From an uncultured Eubacteriales bacterium (GTDB taxonomy: Bacteria; Bacillota; Clostridia; Oscillospirales; Ruminococcaceae), in assembly GCA_959605275.1 (NCBI GenBank), contig CAUHFD010000147.1, positions 1-7,540 of the forward strand: a stretch of DNA of 7,540 nt, read 5' to 3'. A program made the position numbers and the translations under genes. The notes beneath the pieces are model-generated. The model did not search any database, had not been told where the DNA came from, and saw only the letters and a list, made by a program, of their open reading frames with translations. Positions 1 to 4,479 of the stretch are shown here, one piece after another. Each line of letters opens with the position of its first letter. Position 1 is the first letter of the stretch.

Positions 1-73
1 GTCGTGATTATTTTTCTCGAAAAATCATGAAAAATACAGCCCCATTTCAAAAGAAAAAATACTTGCCAAATTT
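1..73. other. Left-edge AT-rich sequence, no gene assigned
   Basis: The first 73 bases lie beyond the groEL terminator and hold no gene I can support. Frame 1 on the plus strand stops at 28-30 and frame 3 stops later, at 88-90, within the terminator stem. Either could be the tail of a rightward gene that starts outside the window, but too few codons are visible to judge. An imperfect hairpin is possible at 5-27: TGATT, one bulged A, TTTTT, a CTCG loop, then AAAAATCA. It has no convincing T-tract and is mostly A-T pairs. Confidence 0.3.
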
Positions 74-111
74 AGAAAAAACCTGCTGAAAAATATTTTT
101 TCAGCAGGTTT
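74..111 (-). terminator. Rho-independent terminator of the groES-groEL operon
   Basis: Positions 79-93 pair perfectly with 97-111 (15 base pairs, three-base loop). The base of the stem is G/C-rich (CCTGCTG / CAGCAGG) and the top is A-T. Read on the minus strand, the stem runs straight into a T-tract (complement of the A-run at 76-81), which is the classic intrinsic terminator form. It lies just over 50 bases past the groEL stop codon, so it should end the groESL transcript. On the plus strand the same stem is followed after a short gap by a T-run at 117-122. It may therefore also work, more weakly, for a rightward transcript entering from the left. Confidence 0.9.
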
Positions 112-163
112 CAATCTTTTTTGGATGAAATTCTTACAGCAGATTGGACTGAGCGGTGTGAGA

Positions 164-1795
164 TTAATACATGCCGCCCATTCCGCCGGCAGCCGGCATT
201 GCCGGAGCAGGATTTTCTTCTTTCTTGTCTGCTACAAGACTTTCGGTGGTCAGCACCATTGCTGCAACAGATGCAGCGTTTTGTAAAGCAGAGCGAGTAA
301 CCTTGGTCGGGTCAACGATACCGGCAGAAATCATATCTACATAGGTTTCTGTATAAGCATCATAGCCATAGCCGACTTTGCCTGCGCAGCGAATCTTATC
401 AATGATAACAGAGCCTTCTACGCCGGCATTTTTAGCAATCTGACGGATCGGTTCTTCCAATGCTTTGAGTACGATATATGCACCGGTCTTTTCATCGCCG
501 CTTAAGCTGTCCGCCAATGCTTTTACATCATTGTAAGCATCCAGCGGAGCAGTGCCGCCGCCTGCTACGATACCTTCTTCAACAGCCGCTTTGGTTGCAG
601 ATAAAGCATCTTCAATGCGGAGCTTTTTCTCTTTCATTTCTACTTCGGTAGCAGCACCGACTTTGATGACTGCAACGCCGCCGCTCAACTTAGCAAGGCG
701 TTCCTGCAATTTCTCACGGTCAAAGTCAGAGGTGGTTGTTTCAATCTGCGTTCTGATTTGAGAAATTCTGTTTTTAATCTCGTTTTTATCACCTGCGCCG
801 TCCACAATGATGGTGTTCTCTTTCTGAACTTTTACCTGTTTTGCACGACCGAGCTGTTCGATTGTGGTCTCTTTCAAATCTAATCCCAGCTCATCGCTGA
901 TTACCTGACCGCCGGTCAAAATAGCGATATCCTGGAGCATTTCTTTTCTTCTGTCACCGAAACCGGGAGCTTTGACAGCAACACAAGTAAAGGTGCCGCG
1001 CAGTTTATTAACAATCAAAGTGGAGAGAGCTTCCCCTTCGATATCCTCTGCGATGATAACCAATTTTTTACCGGATTGTACGATTTGCTCCAATAAAGGA
1101 AGAATATCCTGGATAACAGAAATTTTCTTATCAGTGATTAACAGATAAGCGTCATCAATAATCGCTTCCATCTTATCGGTATCGGTTACCATATAAGGAG
1201 TGATGTATCCGCGGTCAAACTGCATACCTTCTACTACTTCGCTGTAAGTTTCAGCAGTTTTGGATTCCTCGATGGTGATAACGCCGTCTGCAGAAACCTT
1301 TTCCATCGCCTCGGCAATTAACTGACCTACTGTTTCATCTCCGGAGGAAACGGTTGCGACTCTGGCAATATCAGCAGAACCGGAAACCATTTTGGAATTT
1401 TTGATAATTGCGTCAACAGCAGCATCGACTGCTTTATTAATACCTTTTTTTACTACCATTGGATTTGCACCGGCAGCAACGTTTTTCATACCTTCACGAA
1501 CCAGAGCCTGTGCAAGCAAAGTAGCGGTGGTTGTGCCGTCACCGGCAGCATCGTTGGTTTTGGTAGCTACTTCTTTTACCAGTTGAGCGCCCATGTTTTC
1601 AAAAGCATCTTCTAATTCGATTTCCTTTGCAATGGTAACGCCGTCATTGGTAATCAACGGAGCGCCGAATTTCTTATCCAAAACAACATTTCTGCCTTTC
1701 GGTCCCATTGTGATTTTTACGGTATCCGCAAGCTGATCAATACCGGATTGTAATGCTTTTCTGGCCTCTTCGCCATAAATAATTTGTTTTGCCAT
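164..1795 (-). CDS. groEL: 60 kDa chaperonin GroEL (Hsp60)
   Basis: This is the cytoplasmic chaperonin subunit. Two stacked heptameric rings capture unfolded proteins and release them in ATP-driven cycles with the GroES lid. The 543-residue product has the usual family length (about 540-548). The start MAKQIIYGEEAR is typical for Clostridia. The equatorial nucleotide site is intact: TMGPKGRNV at 29-37, D51 in TNDGVT, and GDGTTTAT at 85-92 with D86. The apical domain includes KAPGFGDRRKEM at 275-286. The chaperonin signature AAVEEGIVAGGG lies at 403-414, after the catalytic aspartate D396 (equivalent to E. coli D398). The tail ends in the expected Gly-Met-rich GGMGGMY. The start is supported by an AGGAGA site (1803-1808) seven bases upstream. 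The gene follows groES by 55 bases and ends before a strong terminator, so the two are cotranscribed. A proline (P417) directly after GGGTA is a small departure from the usual hydrophobic residue. Nothing suggests truncation. Confidence 0.98.
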   Translation of the reverse strand: MAKQIIYGEEARKALQSGIDQLADTVKITMGPKGRNVVLDKKFGAPLITNDGVTIAKEIELEDAFENMGAQLVKEVATKTNDAAGDGTTTATLLAQALVREGMKNVAAGANPMVVKKGINKAVDAAVDAIIKNSKMVSGSADIARVATVSSGDETVGQLIAEAMEKVSADGVITIEESKTAETYSEVVEGMQFDRGYITPYMVTDTDKMEAIIDDAYLLITDKKISVIQDILPLLEQIVQSGKKLVIIAEDIEGEALSTLIVNKLRGTFTCVAVKAPGFGDRRKEMLQDIAILTGGQVISDELGLDLKETTIEQLGRAKQVKVQKENTIIVDGAGDKNEIKNRISQIRTQIETTTSDFDREKLQERLAKLSGGVAVIKVGAATEVEMKEKKLRIEDALSATKAAVEEGIVAGGGTAPLDAYNDVKALADSLSGDEKTGAYIVLKALEEPIRQIAKNAGVEGSVIIDKIRCAGKVGYGYDAYTETYVDMISAGIVDPTKVTRSALQNAASVAAMVLTTESLVADKKEENPAPAMPAAGGMGGMY

Positions 1796-1850
1796 GATAT
1801 AATCTCCTCTTCAAATGAAATAATTAAGATATAGTTTATGGATGATATCG

Positions 1851-2135
1851 TTATTCTACAATAGCTAATACATCTGCCTGACGAAGAATGGTATAGTCAA
1901 CACCGTCAATCTTTACCTCAGTACCGGCATATTTGCTGATCAGTACTTTGTTGCCGACTGTAAGCTCCATTTTAATTTCTTTTCCGTCGACAATACCGCC
2001 CGGTCCGACTGCTACAACTTCTGCAACCTGGGGCTTTTCTTTGGCGCTACCTGCCAAGATAATGCCGCTTTTGGTTGTTTCTTCCGCTTCCACCATTTTA
2101 ATGACTACGCGGTCTGCTAAAGGTTTGATATTCAT
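1851..2135 (-). CDS. groES: 10 kDa co-chaperonin GroES (Hsp10)
   Basis: GroES is the heptameric lid of GroEL. It binds the apical domains in an ATP-dependent way and closes the folding chamber. The product is 94 residues, the usual size. It begins MNIKPLADRVVIK, matching the family signature near the N-terminus. A mobile-loop region follows at about residues 16-32 (EAEETTKSGIILAG), and the GPG turn and the C-terminal YTILRQADVLAIVE strand are typical. An in-frame ATG 42 bases upstream, at 2175-2177, would add 14 residues. I reject it because it lies inside the CIRCE operator and has no ribosome binding site, whereas AGGAGG (2144-2149) sits eight bases before the start chosen here. This is the first gene of the groES-groEL operon, controlled by the promoter and CIRCE element upstream. 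Confidence 0.97.
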   Translation of the reverse strand: MNIKPLADRVVIKMVEAEETTKSGIILAGSAKEKPQVAEVVAVGPGGIVDGKEIKMELTVGNKVLISKYAGTEVKIDGVDYTILRQADVLAIVE

Positions 2136-2143
2136 ATTAGATT

Positions 2144-2149
2144 CCTCCT
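2144..2149 (-). promoter_or_regulatory. Ribosome binding site of groES
   Basis: The minus strand reads AGGAGG here, a perfect Shine-Dalgarno core, eight bases before the ATG at 2135. It decides the groES start against the upstream in-frame ATG at 2177. Confidence 0.9.
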
Positions 2150-2164
2150 GTAATATAGTTGTGT

Positions 2165-2203
2165 TAAATGTTAGCACTCATAGTGTTCGAGTGCTAACAT
2201 TTA
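2165..2203 (-). promoter_or_regulatory. CIRCE operator (HrcA binding site)
   Basis: Positions 2171-2197 are an exact match to the CIRCE consensus: TTAGCACTC, a nine-base spacer, then GAGTGCTAA. The perfect pairing runs on for six more bases on each side, so each arm is 15 bases (2165-2179 and 2189-2203). CIRCE is the known operator of the repressor HrcA, whose activity depends on GroEL. HrcA bound here would block transcription until heat or misfolded protein occupies GroEL. The element starts within a few bases of the predicted transcription start, so it would also form a hairpin at the 5' end of the groESL mRNA. The hrcA gene itself is not in this window. Confidence 0.97.
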
Positions 2204-2205
2204 TT

Positions 2206-2233
2206 ATTGTATCCGTATTTTATGAAAAATCAA
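2206..2233 (-). promoter_or_regulatory. Sigma-A promoter of groES-groEL
   Basis: On the minus strand, a -35 box TTGATT (2228-2233) is followed after 16 bases by a -10 box TACAAT (2206-2211). The predicted start point is near 2199, at the edge of the CIRCE element, which is the usual HrcA-regulated arrangement. The leader to the groES start would be about 65 bases. The call rests on consensus matches and position; no start site was measured. Confidence 0.8.
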
Positions 2234-2306
2234 ATATTTATATGTGAACAAATTGTTATTATGCAAACATTTCACGTAACGTAGTGAAGAGACATAATCA
2301 TAAATT

Positions 2307-2329
2307 TCATCAAAGCAAGAATTTGATGA
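2307..2329. repeat. Perfect 8-bp inverted repeat, operator-like
   Basis: TCATCAAA (2307-2314) and TTTGATGA (2322-2329) are exact reverse complements around a seven-base centre. No T-tract follows on the plus strand and only a weak one on the minus strand, so it is not a convincing terminator. It lies about 73 bases upstream of the groESL -35 box and about 122 bases upstream of the miaB -35 box. A binding site for a dimeric regulator is possible but unproven. Confidence 0.45.
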
Positions 2330-2360
2330 CCGAGCGTTGTCGATTTTATCAACACGCTTT

Positions 2361-2380
2361 ATAGATATATTAATAGATAT
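2361..2380. repeat. Short direct repeat, 12-base period
   Basis: ATAGATAT occurs at 2361-2368 and again at 2373-2380, a spacing of 12 bases from start to start. In AT-rich DNA this could be chance. No function is assigned. Confidence 0.3.
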
Positions 2381-2451
2381 CAGGGGCAGCAGGAAGAATC
2401 TGCAATACAAATTTTTGTGAAATGATTGGCGGTAATATTTTCTCGGAACGC

Positions 2452-2480
2452 TTGAATATAAAGCGGAAAACTGCTATAAT
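2452..2480 (+). promoter_or_regulatory. Sigma-A extended -10 promoter of miaB
   Basis: A -35 box TTGAAT (2452-2457) and a perfect -10 box TATAAT (2475-2480) are separated by 17 bases. The -10 is preceded by TGC, giving the extended form TGnTATAAT. The predicted start is near 2487, leaving a leader of about 60 bases before miaB. This is the best promoter match upstream of the rightward gene cluster. AAAACTGCT (2467-2475), overlapping the -10 box, is the exact reverse complement of AGCAGTTTT (2519-2527) in the leader. Confidence 0.8.
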
Positions 2481-2534
2481 ATACTTTAATAGTGATTTTT
2501 GACTTTTTATGATAGTACAGCAGTTTTAGATGGC

Positions 2535-2540
2535 GGAGGA
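2535..2540 (+). promoter_or_regulatory. Ribosome binding site of miaB (decides a TTG start)
   Basis: GGAGGA lies eight bases before TTG at 2549-2551. The nearer TTG at 2541 is in a frame that stops after three codons, so 2549 is the only start this site can serve in the miaB frame. Confidence 0.85.
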
Positions 2541-2548
2541 TTGTTTTT

Positions 2549-3973
2549 TTGAGCGAGCGGAAAGAAATATTTGTTTCAGATAGTGAAAAGCAGGAACAGC
2601 GCGAATATAGCCGCAGGGTGTCCGAGATTTTGTCCAAACGGTATCCCGATCGTATGCCGATGGCACATCTGCACACCTACGGGTGCCAGCAAAATGTCAA
2701 TGACGGCGAAAAAATTAAGGGCATGCTGGCAGTGATGGGATATGGCTTTTGCGATACGCCCCAGGATGCTGATTTGGTGATCTATAATACCTGTGCCGTG
2801 CGGGAGAATGCAGAAGATAAAGTGTTCGGAAATGTTGGACAGCTGGTCCACTGTAAGCGCGCCAGGAAAGATATGATTATCGGTCTGTGCGGTTGTATGA
2901 CGCAACAGCCGCATATTGCGGAAAAGATCCGGAAAAGCTATCCTTATGTGGACTTGGTATTCGGTACTCATGTGCTGCATAAATTGCCGGAGTTGCTGTA
3001 TCAGACGCTTACCGATCATAAACGGGTGTTTGATATTGAAAACAGCGACGGCGTGATTGCCGAGGATATTCCGGTCGTTCGGACGGACGGAATCAAAGCA
3101 TGGCTGCCGATTATGTACGGCTGCAATAATTTTTGCACGTATTGCGTTGTGCCGTATGTTCGCGGCAGGGAGCGAAGCCGGCATTCCGACGATATCATCG
3201 CGGAGGCAAAGCAACTGATTGCGGATGGATATAAAGAAATCACCTTGCTCGGACAGAATGTCAATTCATATGGAAAGGGATTAGAGGAGGACATCAACTT
3301 TTCCAAACTGTTGCGAATGTTAAATGATTTAGAAGGAGATTTTATTCTCCGTTTCATGACCTCTCATCCGAAGGATGCAACTCCCGAATTGATTGATACC
3401 ATTGCAGAGTGTGAAAAAGTATGTAAACATCTGCATTTGCCGGTACAAAGCGGAAGCGACAGAATCCTTGATTTGATGAATCGGCATTATCATGTGGAGG
3501 ATTATCGAAAACTGATTGCATATGCCAGGAAGAAAATTCCGGATATCTCGTTTACCAGTGACATTATCGTCGGGTTCCCGAACGAAACCGAAGAGGATTT
3601 TCAGGCGACGTTGGATCTCATTCGTGAGGTACGTTATCATTTCCTATATACTTTTATTTATTCCAAGCGGGTCGGCACCAAGGCTGCTGCTATGGAGGAT
3701 CTGACGCCGGAGCAGGAAAAATCCCGCCGCTTTCGGGAATTGTTGTCGGCGCAGGAAGTCATCGGTCAGGAAATATATGACAGGCTTGTCGGAACGACAT
3801 GGCGAGTATTGGTTGAGGGCGAAGGAAAGAGCGGAGACGGTTATCTGACCGGACGAACAGAGCAGAGCGTGATTGTCGATTTTCAAGGGGACAAGCAGTT
3901 GATAGGTAGTTTTGTGCAAGTGCGGATTACAAAAGCACTGCGATGGGCAGTTGTAGGAGAACTTGACGTATAA
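2549..3973 (+). CDS. miaB: tRNA-2-methylthio-N6-dimethylallyladenosine synthase MiaB
   Basis: MiaB is a cytoplasmic radical-SAM enzyme that adds a methylthio group at C2 of N6-isopentenyl-A37 in tRNAs reading UNN codons, which stabilises codon pairing. The 474-residue product has the three domains of the family. The N-terminal methylthiotransferase domain (about 37-160) has three cysteines for the auxiliary [4Fe-4S] cluster: C46 in TYGCQQN, C82 in YNTCAV, and C116 in LCGCM. The radical-SAM domain starts near 180 and holds CNNFCTYC (C192, C196, C199), followed by VVPYVRGRERSR, which is characteristic of MiaB rather than RimO. A TRAM RNA-binding domain fills about 410-474. Residues 1-35 are a charged extension. 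The start codon is TTG, chosen from a well-placed GGAGGA site. The gene has its own promoter and is first in a rightward cluster with the YlbF-family gene, mutS and mutL. MtaB is a related alternative, but the motifs fit MiaB. Confidence 0.96.
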   Translation: MSERKEIFVSDSEKQEQREYSRRVSEILSKRYPDRMPMAHLHTYGCQQNVNDGEKIKGMLAVMGYGFCDTPQDADLVIYNTCAVRENAEDKVFGNVGQLVHCKRARKDMIIGLCGCMTQQPHIAEKIRKSYPYVDLVFGTHVLHKLPELLYQTLTDHKRVFDIENSDGVIAEDIPVVRTDGIKAWLPIMYGCNNFCTYCVVPYVRGRERSRHSDDIIAEAKQLIADGYKEITLLGQNVNSYGKGLEEDINFSKLLRMLNDLEGDFILRFMTSHPKDATPELIDTIAECEKVCKHLHLPVQSGSDRILDLMNRHYHVEDYRKLIAYARKKIPDISFTSDIIVGFPNETEEDFQATLDLIREVRYHFLYTFIYSKRVGTKAAAMEDLTPEQEKSRRFRELLSAQEVIGQEIYDRLVGTTWRVLVEGEGKSGDGYLTGRTEQSVIVDFQGDKQLIGSFVQVRITKALRWAVVGELDV

Positions 3974-3990
3974 TAACAAAAGAATATACT
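3963..3990 (+). promoter_or_regulatory. Probable internal promoter for the YlbF-family gene and mutSL
   Basis: TTGACG (3963-3968), within the last codons of miaB, is followed after 16 bases by TATACT (3985-3990); each box matches the sigma-A consensus at five of six positions. The start would fall near 3997, about 34 bases before the GTG start of the next gene. A perfect TATAAT at 3969-3974 overlaps the miaB stop codon but has no good -35 box. No terminator separates miaB from its neighbour, so read-through from the miaB promoter is also expected. Confidence 0.6.
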
Positions 3991-4016
3991 TAGTGTATAT
4001 ATAAATAAAATAAATC

Positions 4017-4022
4017 GGAGGA
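4017..4022 (+). promoter_or_regulatory. Ribosome binding site of the YlbF-family gene (decides a GTG start)
   Basis: GGAGGA is placed eight bases before GTG at 4031. The resulting N-terminus, MDIIKMAREMGKEI, fits the family start, so the GTG is accepted. Confidence 0.85.
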
Positions 4023-4030
4023 TAAAAAAA

Positions 4031-4444
4031 GTGGATATCATTAAAATGGCAAGAGAAATGGGTAAAGAAATTCAGAAATCGGAAATTTATGCAAATTTGA
4101 ATGCTGCTAAGAAAAATAACGATGAAGATGAGCAATTACAGGATTTGATCGGACAATTTAATCTGAAGAGAATAGCGATCAATAACCAGATCAACGACAA
4201 TCAGAAGCATGATGAAGATGAGATGCGCAAGCTCGACAGTGAATTAAAAGAAATTTACAATAAAATTCTGACAAATGAAAACATGGCGGCCTATAATGAT
4301 GCAAAAAACGCAATGGATGATTTAATGAATCAGGTCAGCACCATTTTAATGCACAGTGTCAACGGCGCTGATCCGGAAACTTGTCCAAGCAAGCAGGAAT
4401 CAGGCTGTTCCGGCAGTTGTTCCAGCTGTTCCGGCTGCCACTAA
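4031..4444 (+). CDS. YlbF/YmcA-family regulator with cysteine-rich tail
   Basis: This encodes a 137-residue, mostly helical, strongly charged protein of the Com_YlbF family. In Bacillus subtilis, YlbF and YmcA form a complex with YaaT (RicF, RicA, RicT) that binds iron-sulfur clusters, works with RNase Y in mRNA maturation, and is needed for competence, sporulation and biofilm formation. Here the N-terminal helix MDIIKMAREMGKEIQKSEIYANL and the central region with acidic and Gln/Asn-rich stretches (about 30-105) fit the family. There is no signal peptide or membrane segment. The last 20 residues carry five cysteines, C118, C126, C130, C133 and C136 (C-x7-C-x3-C-x2-C-x2-C), with Gly/Ser between them and a final histidine. 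This suggests metal or Fe-S binding. Its position directly after miaB matches ymcA in Bacillus, but I cannot tell YmcA from YlbF by sequence alone, so no symbol is given. The gene is followed by mutS after 35 bases. Confidence 0.85.
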   Translation: MDIIKMAREMGKEIQKSEIYANLNAAKKNNDEDEQLQDLIGQFNLKRIAINNQINDNQKHDEDEMRKLDSELKEIYNKILTNENMAAYNDAKNAMDDLMNQVSTILMHSVNGADPETCPSKQESGCSGSCSSCSGCH

Positions 4445-4467
4445 AGAAAGGGTAACAAATCGTTTTT

Positions 4468-4474
4468 GGGGGGA
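4468..4474 (+). promoter_or_regulatory. Ribosome binding site of mutS (decides a TTG start)
   Basis: GGGGGGA ends five bases before TTG at 4480-4482. It is a G-rich variant of the usual site. The first in-frame ATG (4498) would remove six residues and would sit 23 bases from this site, so TTG is preferred. Confidence 0.75.
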
Positions 4475-4479
4475 TTGTT

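Larger units (their letters stand above)
2234..2451. other. Divergent intergenic region between groES and miaB promoters
   Basis: About 220 AT-rich bases lie between the two divergent promoters, without a credible gene. Open frames here are short, lack ribosome binding sites and resemble nothing I recognise. The visible structure is a perfect inverted repeat at 2307-2329, a short direct repeat at 2361-2380, and a weak hairpin at 2271-2288 (TTCAC / GTGAA, eight-base loop). A loose promoter-like pair also exists on the plus strand: TTGTCG at 2337-2342 and TATAGA at 2360-2365, spaced 17. It is a poorer match than the promoter at 2452-2480. I see no riboswitch, T-box or tRNA fold. Confidence 0.5.

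Noticed and set aside
2136..2177. Upstream in-frame ATG that would lengthen GroES by 14 residues
   Set aside because: It sits inside the CIRCE operator close to the predicted transcription start, has no ribosome binding site, and the added residues do not resemble GroES. AGGAGG correctly precedes the ATG at 2135.
2307..2335. CtsR-type heat-shock operator upstream of groESL
   Set aside because: The minus strand reads GGTCATCAAA here, which shares only part of the CtsR heptad pattern; the required second GTCAAA heptad is absent, and CIRCE already explains heat control.
2204..2410. Minus-strand open frame of 68 codons upstream of groES
   Set aside because: No ribosome binding site precedes it, it runs through the groESL promoter, and the product is unlike any family I know.
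2422..2502. Plus-strand open frame of 26 codons, a possible leader peptide before miaB
   Set aside because: It has no ribosome binding site and contains the miaB promoter itself, so the main transcript would begin inside it.
2576..3214. Open frame of 212 codons on the minus strand opposite miaB
   Set aside because: It is fully antisense to a clear miaB gene whose motifs are intact, has no recognisable domain, and its composition follows from miaB codon use.
3984..4000. Terminator hairpin between miaB and the YlbF-family gene
   Set aside because: The stem is only six A/T-rich base pairs (ATATAC / GTATAT) with no T-tract; it overlaps the -10 box of a likely promoter instead.
3644..4135. Open frame of 163 codons on the minus strand across the miaB end and the YlbF-family start
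   Set aside because: It overlaps two well-supported genes on the other strand, including their ribosome binding site and promoter. The product shows no family features.
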